Below, piece after piece: positions 21,325 to 32,004 of a DNA stretch of 64,000 bases; position 1 is the stretch's first letter; each line of letters opens with the position of its first letter. The stretch is from the NCBI GenBank assembly GCA_029747015.1, contig JAKOGI010000128.1, forward strand, positions 217,001-281,000, in the 5' to 3' direction. The position numbers and the translations under genes were made by a program. The stretch comes from Carnegiea gigantea (Eukaryota; Streptophyta; Magnoliopsida; Caryophyllales; Cactaceae). A model generated the notes under the pieces. That model saw only the letters and a list, made by a program, of their open reading frames with translations, did no database searches and had not been told where the DNA came from.

Positions 21325-22795
21325 CGTTGATTATATTTAGTTTTGATGATAACAAATCCAAGAGTAACATATTTGTCTAAGTAATGTTGTTCCAAACAAG
21401 CTCTCCAAACAGGGCCTAATACACCGTTGTTCCTACACCGCTGTTTGTGATATTTTATTAACCTGGTAGCTAAATGTTGAGAACAAGTCTTAGGAACAGA
21501 TTCCGAGCTTCAGTGACACAAGATCAGCAAACAACACATATGGTTTAAGTCTTGGGGAATATTCAGCTACACAAGATCAGCCAAGGAATCAAGGTGACCA
21601 AGGTGTTTTAGAGCAGCATATTCACTCTTGATAAGGCAACTAATTCTTACAAGGAGTCTTGGTTAATTTAGTTTTTATCTTCTAGACTCTTGTTAATATG
21701 CCAATCTTGAAAGTATCATTTTTAACACTTCTTGAAAACGGTTTTCGAAAAGTTGCTTTGGGACACCATTTCCAAACAACCCTGCAAACAGGGTGCCTAG
21801 GGTGTTCTCAAAAACTACAGCAGCTACATCAGTCTTATCTGGAAATTTGCTTCGGTTGGCTGCCAGATCTAAAAAGATTTGTTTTGAATTTGAAAAAAAA
21901 AAATTGCAAAACCGTTTTTGCTAAAGATTTCTCTTGAAAGATTCTTATCCCTTATTTTTAGGTCTTGATTGAATTTGGGATAAATCAAGATTTTATCCTT
22001 TTCAAGCTAGATTACTCGGCCAAGATATTTTAAGAAAATTTCTCTCCTCTCTTAGCCGTTGGAAATCTTTGGTGAATCTTCTAAGCGACTAAAAATAGAG
22101 GATTTTCCCTATCTTTTGAAAAGAATAGCCATTGGGTTGTGCGTTTAAATATTGAAATTCTCTCTCCCATTTGACAATCCGGTTTTTACAAAGAAGTACG
22201 AGATTTTTAGAGCTGAATTTCAAAGAGAAAAACCGTGAGAAGATTGTGCTTAACTGAGCTTTCAATTTCTTGGCATAATAGGACTTCATTGTACCTTACA
22301 TCTGCTTAAGTCAGAAGCACCCCAGTAAGGTGTTTTGTACCCCTGTTCTCAGAACAGAAAGTGAGTGAGTGTGTCCTCAGTCGTGTGGACTTTGGACGTG
22401 TCCTATCTGGTGAGATTGGACGTGGTGTAACCTGTCTTAGGGAAGAAGATTACGTGGGTTACAAGTTGTAACAAGGAGTGTTGCTTTTGTAACGTTTTCA
22501 GCCCGTTAGTGAAGTGGTTAAATCCTACACGAGGTAGGTCGTGGTTTTTCACACCTCAGTTGGGCTAGAGGTGTTTTCCACGTAAAAATTGTGTGTGCTT
22601 TATTTCCGCATTTATTACTTTGAATTTCGCTACTGAATCAATTGAGAACAACCGCTACAAACAAGGCGTAAGGTTGTTTGTGATTTACAAACAATCTCTG
22701 CAATCAAGTGCTACGGTTGTTTGTCAGTTATTAGGCGAAAATCGGCCACCACAATTCACCCCCCTCTTGTGGTTGTGTACTTTTGGAATTCAACA
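21325..22795 (+). repeat. Copia 3' LTR, 1471 bp
   Basis: Nearly identical to 12113-13585. The first base is C instead of T (CGTTGATT), a private change at the LTR tip. Ends TCAACA, followed by TGCCC. Confidence 0.95.
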
Positions 22796-22800
22796 TGCCC
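22796..22800 (+). repeat. Target site duplication, right
   Basis: TGCCC, matching 12108-12112. Confidence 0.9.
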
Positions 22801-23869
22801 AATTTTGAATAAAAGTATTTGGAAATGAGTTTTTGAAAATTTGTTTCATGTCTTGACCATGTGTTGAATGCGAGTTGGTTGCTCAATGAATCATTGCATA
22901 AATGTTGGCATGGGAGTCCTAATGAGCTAGTTATGACTAAGGTAGATGTGCTGTGAGGCTTTGAGCTTTAAAAGACTACTTCATTAATTTTAATCTGTTT
23001 GCCTATTCTTGAGTGACTCTTCCTAGGCATCATTTTTGTAAACTTGCTTTGACTGTTATTCAAGATCGCACTGAGCATTTGTAGGCTAAATGATTAAGGT
23101 ACTTTTTATATAATTGAGCCATATTGACCAAATAGCCACCCTTGTTATGCATGATATACCCATGGCCAGCCACTTTGAGCCTTACCTCATGTTTATTGAT
23201 ATGAACTTTCGTGCATAGTGCTCGGCCAAATACATATCTTACCCTTTAGCGAAGACTATTGAGTTTCTTTTCATGATATTGTGATTGGGAGTTAGTATGA
23301 GGCTTATTGAGATCTTTCGATGGCTGGTTTGGTTTTTCGATGTAATAAAAGATTTGTGTACTTTTATTCATATAAGAGATCCCTTATGTTGATCATAGGT
23401 TGGTTGTCATGATTTGTTGGAAAAGTGTCAAAAAATACTTAATGTTTATTTCAATAGCCATTCTCTTTGATTTAAAAAAATGAAAAAAAAACATAAAGAA
23501 ACAAAACCAAACAAAAGAGAATAAAAGATCTTGGCATTGTTGCATTGCATACACTTGCTTTTGAGGTTCAACACCTTCTTCTCATGTGATAGTATACAGG
23601 GATTTGATTGTATGCTTGAGTCGCATTGGTTTGAGGGGGTAAATCTCATACGAAATTTGGAGGTTTTAGTTTTTCTCTTAGTTATTGGCTTTGAGCACCA
23701 CATTCCCAAAATGTTTGGCCCCCTCTTAACCCTTACCCGCAGCCCTGGATCAACCCCTACCAAAGTCCTTACGATTACCTACTATGATTTGTATTCTAGT
23801 GGTGCTTGAATTAGAGAGTTTTAGTAAGCTTACTAATAACTCCTTAAAGTACACTCTATTTTGAGGCCA
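22801..23869 (+). other. 3' untranslated part of the Athila-type element, right of the copia insertion
   Basis: Continues the sequence interrupted at 12112. It holds phrases typical of these 3' regions (CCAAATAGCCACCCTTGTTATGC at 23138 is close to CCGAATAGCCTACCCTTG at 2415), an A-rich block at 23470-23525 and a stretch (23680-23770) with CCCCTCTTAACCCTTACCC. No coding sequence that I can support. Confidence 0.55.
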
Positions 23870-25074
23870 ATTTGTGCCATTTTTAGGGAGAATTATGTGC
23901 TTTATGCTATATTATGCACTCCTTTTTCGATTTTACACTCGGGTATAGTTCTTTTCTGTATTTTGTAGATTTTTGGACCATTTTACCCCAAATTTGATCC
24001 TAAATGAGTGTAGTTTGGCTCTCCATGGACACCCCTAAGTCACTATGCCCATGGAAGGGAGGAAGAAGAGAAGAGTATCGAGACAGACCACATCACAGAC
24101 AATCCGTGGTTAAGGGCACGGTCTGTGGTGAGACCATAACTGCAAGCCCATTTGCTTTCCTTCATCTTATAGCTGAGGTTGATCGAGTTCTTCCTTAAAT
24201 GGGTTCATTTTGCAACAGATTTGAGAAGGCACAGTAAAAAAGAGAACTTTTACTCTTTAGTTTTTTCAATCTTTTCTATTTTTCTAAGTTTAGTTTTAGA
24301 TTTCTAGTTAGTTTGGAGTGTAAGTTGTGAAGAAGTGTTTGCTATTTTAGAGCCTGTGCAAAGTTGGAAACCCTTGAGGATCTCCAATTGTGCTAATTTT
24401 CCTTCTCCTAAACTTTATTTAGTTGTTGTTACTTTAAATATGTGTTGGTAGTTTCTCAATATAGGGATTGTTAGCCAAGTATTAATGTTAGAATCTCTCA
24501 TTTTTATTTAGTTGTTCTTGTTCTTGATTGGGATTGGTTGAATTCTATCTTGTATGTCAAATTGTTGTGGGTGAATTTTAGCCAAATTCATTTGCTAATT
24601 CTAAATAGTTAAGTGAAGGACTTAAAGGTGTGATTTGATTGACGAGACGGGACTTGACTTAGCAATACTTGAGAAATATTAGCTTGTTAAGAGGAACTTT
24701 AGCCATCAAAAATCCATAGCTTAAACTGAACAAGAACATCTGAAATAATGATAATTAGTTAGTTTAGACAATTCAGTTTATTTTGAAAGAAAAGATTGAA
24801 TTCTAAATACGATTGTACCCTTTTCAATCCCCTAATATAAATCAAGTGCATGTTATATTTTATTGATCCACATCTTTACTTGGCGAAACAAATCCCTAGA
24901 TGTTTTAAATTGATTGAATTTTTCCAATTAGATTATAGTGTCATTCAAATTCTCAATTGAAATTTTCCTCCTTAGCACTTTTATAGGACAAAACTTAATA
25001 GACTATGATTAGTCTTTGTGGGAACGATATCTTTTTCTAAACTACAACACTCGTGCACTTGCAGGTATAGGTCA
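23870..25074 (+). repeat. LTR D, left end uncertain
   Basis: Ends TATAGGTCA after the phrase ACTCGTGCACTTGCAGG, the usual 3' end of these Ty3 LTRs. Contains a paired box, CAATCCGTGGTTAAGG and GCACGGTCTGTGGTGAG, at 24101-24133. I could not find a purine tract or a clean TG start, so the left end is placed from the box-to-start distance seen in LTRs B and E. It may be the 3' LTR of the Athila-type element at 10420-23869. Confidence 0.5.
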
Positions 25075-25448
25075 CTTATGATAGATTTGAGTCTTTCGAA
25101 TGAGAATTGAGGGAACCTTCCTATGCTTTAAACACATGAGTGAAGAGTGTTAGATGACCACACAAAGGTTTTACTAGTTTTTCTAACGCCACCTTTTCCT
25201 TGTGTTGATGTGATTGTGTGAGATGATTTAGATGATTGATTCAAATTTTGATCCTTTAGTCTTTAAGGATTTTTCGAAAACTCCATTCTTCTATCTAATT
25301 GCTAAATGTTTTGATAACTTTTGGGCTAAATTTAGGTCGGGTTTTACCATTGAAGATGCTACTAATGTCTTGCCTGAGGAGATTATGAATAGACCTTTTC
25401 ATTTCAAGATTCCTTGGGGACAAGCAATAGTTGAAGCATCAGGCGGTT
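25075..25448 (+). other. 3' end of an otherwise lost LTR element
   Basis: Text resembles the stretch before LTR B (AAACACATGAGTGAAGAGTG here, AAACACATAAGTGGGAGTG at 3210). It ends in a decayed lead-in, GGGGACAAGCAATAGTTGAAG, where a purine tract is expected. An open frame of 76 codons (25232-25462) runs through it but crosses into the LTR, so I do not call it a gene. Confidence 0.5.
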
Positions 25449-26727
25449 TGATAAGTGCTTAAAGTGTGCATTGTTTTCTGATCATTGCTAGCATTTCCTA
25501 ACGGATTGCGTGCCATGGAATATGATTTGCATCCCTATTCCCTTTTTTGTTTGGGTATGCTTGTTTGATGTATTTTGTAAGCTCTAAGACATTCTGACTC
25601 GGCATTGGTCCTTAAATTGTTGCAATTTGACTCACCATGGAACCTCCCCACAGTAACATGTGTCTATAGGCAAAGAAGAAAGAAGGAACTTAGGGATAAA
25701 AGCCACCACAATCAGTTCATGGTGGAAGTCACGATCCGTGGTGGCCTGTAACTATCATAACTATTCGTTTCTTCTGATTTTGTGGTTGAGAATGCTTGGT
25801 TGCTGCTATTTGAAGGTGTGCTCGACTACTTAGTAAGGCATTTCTCCACTCATACAATCACTCATCTCTCTTATTAGTTCAATCTTTTCTAATCATTTTA
25901 GAGCAAAAAGAAGACTTAAGTGAAGGAATTCGTAAGTGGATGCTTTGAAGATTGAAAGATCATGTGAACAATCTTCATCGTCGCTAAGCAATCTTCTGTC
26001 TTTTACTTCTTGAACTCCATTTATATTTTTTCTAGTTAGATTCATGTTTTGTTTGAACACGTTTGGTTTTAGTCACAATAATCATGAGTGAATAGTTCTT
26101 TTAGTCTTAGGATTTGCTTGCCAAACAATTTTATTAGATTCCTAACTTTTTCAAAATCTTATGTTTGATCTCGTATGGGTTGATTCAATCTATCTTGTGG
26201 TTTGATTGATTATAAGCGATTTAGACCAAATCGCTTGCATATAACTACATAGTAGGATGAAGTACTGAAAGGAGAAACCCACCATTAGATTAACAAGATT
26301 AGACTTAACTTAGTTGTTCTTGAAAGAGAATTGTATTTTGGGGAAAAATTAGTAATCAAGATGTTTAACTTAGACTAAAATAAGAACCTTTGAAAGAATA
26401 GTGATTAGGTTAGTTTAAGTAATTTAGTTTATTTCGGAGGGAGAAGATTGAATTATGTTTGATTGTTATGCTTTAAATCATCCAAACGAGAGAAAAGCAC
26501 ATGCTTGATTCAAAATATAACTCGTTGACGGCAAAACAAGTCCCTAGATGCTTCTCATTGGTAGATATCCTACTTTGTTGCTCAGTGTTTTGATTTTAGA
26601 TAACCAATCCATTGATATTTATTTCGCTTAGCATTTCTAGAAAGATAAAACTTGATAGATTGTATTGGCCCACGTGGACAATATTTTAATCTAGAATACA
26701 ACACTCATGCGCTTGCGGTGCATGTCA
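25449..26727 (+). repeat. LTR E, 1279 bp
   Basis: Starts TGATAAGTGC after the decayed purine lead-in and ends CATGTCA. Internal landmarks are a box CACCACAATCAG...CACGATCCGTGGTGG (25703-25745) and the closing phrase ACACTCATGCGCTTGCGG. No primer site follows, so it is a 3' LTR. Confidence 0.65.
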
Positions 26728-26914
26728 GTTGCTCAAGTAATATTGTGATCAATATTCCAAGTGGCATCCATTTGATCTCATTCTTCATGGAAAGGATAGA
26801 TAAACCTTCACATTATTGTACAACAGAAATATGTTGCATCAACCTTACTGCTTTGTGTAATAATTTTTATCAATATCTAATAAAGGAGTACCCTTTTGGT
26901 TCGACCCCAAAATC

Positions 26915-28079
26915 CTAATGAGCATTAAGATTATTGGCTTTGCAATATTTCAAAGAAAATGGGAAGTTACACAAGAAGACAAATATGGGCATAAATATGT
27001 TATGCAAAACACATGAAGAGGCACAAGAAATTATGAAGGAGGTCCATAACGAAGAATGTGGATTGCATATGAATGCCAGATGGTAGTAAAAAAGGTTCAA
27101 AAAATGGGGTATTGCTGGCCCACAATGGAAGCTAATTGCCATGCATATGTTAGAAGATGTCATAAGTGTTAAATATATGCAAACTTAAAGCACCAGTAAC
27201 CTTTATTTCTATCAACACTTAACTTCACCATGGCTGTTTTGGGTCTGGGGAATTGATATAATTCGAAAGACAACACCAAAGGGAACTGGTGATCATAAAT
27301 ATGTGCATGTAGCACTTGACTACTTTACAAAATGGGTAGAAATAGCTTCGTATACTAAAATTACCTTAAAATATATGGCAAAATTCATCATCAATAAAGT
27401 CATGTATGGTGTGCCACATGAATTGAAAGGTGATCAAGGAAGCCATTTTAGAAAAGACGTGGCAAACTTGCTTCAAAAATATCAAATCCAATAACTAAGT
27501 CATCCCCCTGTCAACCCCAAACGAATAGTGCCATTGACTCGGACAATAAGAATGAGAAAAACAATAATTGAGAAAATGGCTGAAAATTGCAATGATAGGC
27601 CCACAAGTTACCCTTCTCCTTATGGGAATATAAAACATCGATCCGCACATCCATGCGAGCAACACCTTCCTCCCTAATATATGGAATGGAAGCAGTCTTC
27701 CTAATAAAAAGAGCAATAGCCTTGCTCAGAGCCATAATGGAAAGCCAAATCCCAAAGTTAGAGCGAGTAAAAGGTCGATATAAGGAATTAGACATGTTTG
27801 ATGAAAGGAGGTTAAGGGCTTTACATCACGTCCAACTGTGCCAAGCACGGATTTCACCTATGCCAAGCTCGATATAAGGAATTAGACATGTTTGATGAAA
27901 GCATGGTTTTAAAGAAAATAAGGGCTCCTACAAAGGACCCAGGGGGGAACTTAAGCCTATTTGCTAAGCCTATACTTTATAAAAACTTATGCCAAGTTTC
28001 AATAAAAATTATGTATATGAATGAGGAGGAATGTAGTCAATATGCAAATCTTAATCAGTTGAAGAAGTATTATGCCTAG
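26915..28079 (+). pseudogene. pol: Tat-type integrase, broken
   Basis: The zinc-binding part (26990-27180) reads in pieces EEAQEIMKEVHNEECGLHMN, WPTMEANCHAYVRRCHKC, with the final C-x2-C intact. The core (27303-27494) reads VALDYFTKWVEIASYTKITL with the first Asp, and GVPHELKGDQGSHF with the second. After frameshifts come MRKTIIEKMAEN, then YGMEAVFLIKRAI and MESQIPKLERVKGRYKELDMF. The C-terminal piece at 27888-28079 reads MVLKKIRAPTKDPGGN and ends in LNQLKKYYA with a TAG, the normal C-terminus of Tat pol. A 33-bp duplication at 27775 and 27869 garbles the region before it. Confidence 0.85.
27775..27901 (+). repeat. 33-bp direct repeat within integrase
   Basis: The 33 bases at 27775-27807 (TCGATATAAGGAATTAGACA...) recur identically at 27869-27901, offset 94. 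In a single pol copy this text should occur once, so this is a local duplication. Confidence 0.9.
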
Positions 28080-28685
28080 TAACTTCACTCTTCACTAAAT
28101 CCCATAAGATGCTTCCAAAAAAGAGAAAAACAAATAGGTGTGCTTTCCCTATATTAGACCCATAATAAGTTCATGAGGCCCATACTAGGCCAAATAATAA
28201 TAATAACACTAATGAACTACAAAGGCCTGATTCCACAATGCGAATATGTAAGAAGCCCTAAAGACCCGGCCTAATCACTTATTATTAATATCTTGCCCAT
28301 CTTTAAGCACCAAAAAAAAGAAGTGCTAAGTGGACTGCTAAGGTCTAAAAGGAACAACCGAATGTGTTACCCCAGAGGGTCGGGGTGGGTTCCTTGAGGA
28401 GATCAGGTCTGGTCTTTGGTGAACTCGAGTGGACCCCCTAAAGCTAAACGGGGCTAGGAATTCTAACTCTGTCAATGAGAACTGGGTCAGATCATGGAAT
28501 TCAGAAGTTTAAAAAATTCAAGAATTTACAATAATGGTAATAAGACCAAAATTGTAGTACTTTTATTAGCTTAAAATTCTGAAAAGCATACAACTTGAAA
28601 TGAAAGTCCGAATGGCATAACACTATGGAAAAGTATTAAAACTATGTTCTAAAATAAGAGGCAAAGCTAAATTCCTAAGCCTCCT
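28080..28685 (+). other. Spacer after Tat pol
   Basis: Non-coding by eye; includes a GC-richer patch at 28370-28440 (CCCCAGAGGGTCGGGGTGGG). No feature I can name. Confidence 0.4.
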
Positions 28686-30009
28686 TCAATTTCTTATCCT
28701 TCTTGACTTGGGGTGTTGTCTTCTAAGGAGTAAGACCTCAACTCTTTTTCTTCCACTACAAGATGAGTTGTACTCGGTCAGTTTTATCTTCTTAGTCTTT
28801 AGTGCATTGGCAGCGTTCTCTTTGGCACAGAAAACTTTGCTCGCCTCGGTGTCACGTTCATTAATCCACTCCAGATAATCCTCTAAGACATGTGTAGACC
28901 GTGTGACTACCGACATCATAATGGTGGGTTGATGAACCTAATATTTCAACCAAGACTTAATACAGGAAGGATTATTCATAAGCTCCCAGGGACAATGCAA
29001 TCCAATGTAGGGATAGACTACCCATGTCAAATTGTCTCATTAATTGTCATGGGAAAAATTAAATTTCCATTGATAAGCCAATAAAACAAACAAATGCACT
29101 ATTTCCCCTGTTAAGTTGTCATATGCGCAACCAACGAATCACCCGACGGATAAGAGGATTCTTCTCCATGAAGTGAATCCAATTCGCCATAAATTGATCC
29201 TTGAATAGTCTCCTTCTTTGGCAGAATTATGAAGCTAGGTATTCCCCACTAAGGAAATAAAAACACAAAGAAAAGAGTCAAAGATAATTACGAAAAGAAA
29301 GGATGAAAAAACATAAACTATATGAAATTAAGAATACGAAGAAAAATTGGTTTGAATAGGCAGAATTATGAAGCTAGAACCCAGTTCAGTTCATACGTTG
29401 AATGGGCCTGCAAGCCCACCTGTAGTAGTAATGGCCTTCCTAAGAAGAATTGGTCTGCGTGGTGATGGAGATGGTCTTGGCACGGTATGGTTTTAGTGAC
29501 CACGAGTGGCATAAGGGTTTGGTCACGATGCATTCCCTCCACTACACTCAAAAGCATGGCTGGTCCCCTATTTTCAAAGCCACCTATGAATAGGAAGGCC
29601 CCGAGAAAACAAAGAAAATTTATTCCACACCTATAAACACCCTCAAGAGCTTCCTTGTTCCCTTTCTTAAAATAAGAAATCAATGACTAATGAAGGCATG
29701 ACAAATGATAAATCATCCCCGATTAGTATAGTAGAGACATCCTCCTTAGTTAGAATTAAGACATGGTTATATTAAGAAAATAGATCTTTTAAGACAAATG
29801 ACAAAAACAAGACGGAAATAGAGTGGAAAACCTACCACAACACTAAATTCCTCAGTTAAAGGACATAATTCATTCCCCTTGAAATGGAAGACATGAAGTT
29901 TAGAATCCCAGAAGGTAGAGGCAGCTCTAAGGAATTCCTTAGATATTTTAACTTGGTAAAGGCTAAGAAGACTGTTCAAATGAAGGCTCTTAAGTTCAAG
30001 CTTATCCAT
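28686..30009 (-). pseudogene. Antisense extra ORF of the Tat element, plant mobile domain-like
   Basis: Three open pieces on the minus strand keep the order of the plant mobile domain family. 30009-29767 has KEFLRAASTFWDSKLHVFHF and GNELCPLTEEFSVVVG. 29683-29366 has INFLCFLGAFLFIGGFENRG, LSVVEGMHRDQTLMPLVV and FFLGRPLLLQVGLQAH. 28919-28686 is a charged C-terminal end (EDYLEWINERDTEASK). Extra ORFs antisense to pol with this domain are known in Tat elements; their function is unknown. The first piece ends at a GTAGGT that could be a splice donor (29835), so the gaps may be introns rather than damage. A 19-bp direct repeat flanks about 120 bp inside the gap at 29239-29358. Confidence 0.65.
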
Positions 30010-30241
30010 GGCATCAAGGGAGTGGGGGCAAGAAGTTCAGGCCTTTTTAAAAGTCTTTGTGATTTTTTAAAATTGCTCTAACAACTTATGAGAATCGAAG
30101 GACAATCAGCCTCAATTTATAGCAGTATGAAATAGTTGGTTCAAATCCAAGCAGATTTTGCATAGCTTAGTCGAAAAGGATCCGGTCGGGTTCTTATTCC
30201 TACTACAGCCAACCGCCGAGTCCAAATCAAGTTAGGCAGAT

Positions 30242-30264
30242 GCCAAGTCCAAATTGGACTTGGC
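30242..30264. repeat. Perfect 11-bp inverted repeat with one-base centre
   Basis: GCCAAGTCCAA, one A, then TTGGACTTGGC. It lies between the antisense ORF and the tandem repeat of the Tat element. Confidence 0.9.
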
Positions 30265-30633
30265 TAAGCTATCCTAGTGGAGGACCCAACCGGCTTCACT
30301 GGCGGTCCATTAGGCTATTTTTTTGTTTTATTTTTCTCACTCTGAATTTGTGGTTCTAATTATTTGTAATTTAAAAATTTTTTAATAAAATTCCAGAATT
30401 ACTACTCAAGAGCACAAAGCTCTTAGTACTTTCTGTGTCTTTTTGTTTTCATTCTACTATTATTTTTAGGGAAATGAGGGCAAATCTAAATTAGAATCAT
30501 TTTAGGCCTGAAAAAGATTTGCATGAAATTAGCATTACGTGAGAGTTTAATTGCATTACATCACAACATCATAGCAAAAGCATCATACACAAGTCTAATA
30601 GGTCACCTGTACTGATCGTCTGGGAACCTGCTG

Positions 30634-31131
30634 CTACGAGTTAGTCAACATAGTCGGAGGTGTAACTAGAATCGATCGAAGCATAGTTTGCGCCAAGTCA
30701 AATTGGGAATTGCCCGTAGAAGGCCCAAAAATGGTGCGAAGGATCATCATGCACTCCTCTAGAAGAGGAATCACCATATAAAATACAGGGTACATAGGAT
30801 TCCCCCAAATAAGCAGACATGGCATAAGGATCTTCTGAATTTTAGACTTAGATGGCTCTACCACCAATTGAGAGTTCAGATAAGGGCTCTTCTCTCTTGC
30901 ACGAGAAGATTTAAGTATATCTTGTCCTCTTGAAGAAGAACGCCTTCCAGAACAAGGTTCACGAGGCCTTTGGGGCCTACCGTTGTCTTCATAACCCTTT
31001 TTAAAAAAAAGAAGAAGAGTGAGCAAAAGAGAATAATACGCACTATCCAACTCAATTATAAAAGGGGGGTGAATTACCTCATATATTTGAGGATGTAAGC
31101 GAGTGAAAGGGTATGCTAATGCCCTCCTCAT
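30634..31131 (-). other. Unidentified 165-codon minus-strand open frame
   Basis: The frame starts MRRALAYPFTRLHPQIYEV, has a basic Ser/Arg stretch (RPQRPREPCSGRRSSSRGQD) and ends near LVTPPTMLTNS. I do not recognise it. It lies upstream of the antisense plant-mobile-domain-like ORF on the same strand and could be part of the same transcript, or chance. No paralogue is visible in this window. Confidence 0.25.
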
Positions 31132-31315
31132 CGAATAGAAATGGAGTGCTAATGTCCCATATTATTGGCGATTATAATAAAGGGGAAGAATAGTTGGGAA
31201 GTTTATCGCTTAAACCACAATGACAAGGTAAGCAATGTACTAACCCCAATGAAAATAAAAGGAAATGAAAGTTCAGGACATTCTGATTTCGGGACTAACC
31301 GAACCCAAATTGTAG

Positions 31316-31740
31316 GACCTTGAGACACCGGGTTTAGATTTCACATCATCAGCCACTACCATGGTGAAAGTTGCAGACGTTAAATCTTAGGACCCTCAGT
31401 GGCCAGGTTTGGATTTCACATCATCAGCTGCTATCATGGCGAAAGTTAACGGGCATCAAATCTTAGGCCTCTTAGTAGCCAAGGATACATTTCACATCAT
31501 CAGCCAGCATCATGTCGAAGGGTGGTAGGCGCCAAATCTCAGGACCCCCAGCGGCCAGGTTTGGATTTCACATCATCAACCACTATCACAATGAAAGTTG
31601 GTAGGTGCTAAATCTCAGCGCTCTCATTGGCCAGGTTTGGATCTCACATCTTCAGCCATTGCCACAACTAAACTTGGTAGATACTGAATCTTAAGACCCT
31701 TAGCGGCTATGTTGCCGTATCACATCATCACTAATAAACA
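31316..31740 (+). repeat. 76-bp tandem repeat, five units and part of a sixth
   Basis: Units begin at 31316, 31391, 31467, 31543, 31619 and 31695. Shared core words are GGCCAGGTTTGGATTTCACA, CATCATCAGCC and AAATCTTAG. Units differ at roughly a fifth of positions by eye, so the array is old. Tandem subrepeats at this place (after pol and the extra ORF) are typical of Tat elements. Confidence 0.9.
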
Positions 31741-31990
31741 GGCAACCATTACTTTAACTTTCGTCTTACTCCAGCTCAGCTAAAGTGGACCTAACTATGG
31801 AGGCCTAAAAATAGCTCCCATTTTTAATTTCCGAATGATGAAAAACCATTCCGTGTGTCTCAAGGCCCAGTGCAGTGATCTCGTAAGCAAATTGAGCCTA
31901 AAATAAAAAAATGAAAATGAAAGATACATCGAGAAAGGCTGGCTTAATAGGCCTGACCTTAGCAAAAGCCAACTAGTTCACTTGATAAGT

Positions 31991-32004
31991 AACCCGATCG
32001 GGTT
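31991..32004. repeat. 14-bp perfect palindrome
   Basis: AACCCGATCGGGTT, near the right end of the Tat remnant. A related half (CCGGTCGGGTTC) occurs at 30183. Confidence 0.8.

Larger units (their letters stand above)
12113..22795 (+). mobile_element. Ty1/copia element, Sirevirus (SIRE/Maximus) lineage, full length
   Basis: A 10,683-bp unit with two LTRs of 1473 and 1471 bp, a tRNA-iMet primer site, gag, protease, integrase, reverse transcriptase, RNase H, an envelope-like ORF and a polypurine tract, flanked by identical TGCCC. Integrase before RT defines copia. The large gag with knuckles, the extra ORF after RNase H and paired purine tracts define the Sirevirus lineage. By eye the two LTRs differ at only a few dozen sites, so it is the youngest complete element here. 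Two frameshifts in pol and stops at 14703, 15372 and 20791 make it probably inactive. It interrupts the 3' end of an older Athila-type element. Confidence 0.95.

Noticed and set aside
31316..31740. CRISPR-like array
   Set aside because: The 76-bp units are repeated over their whole length with no unique spacers, and the genome is a plant.
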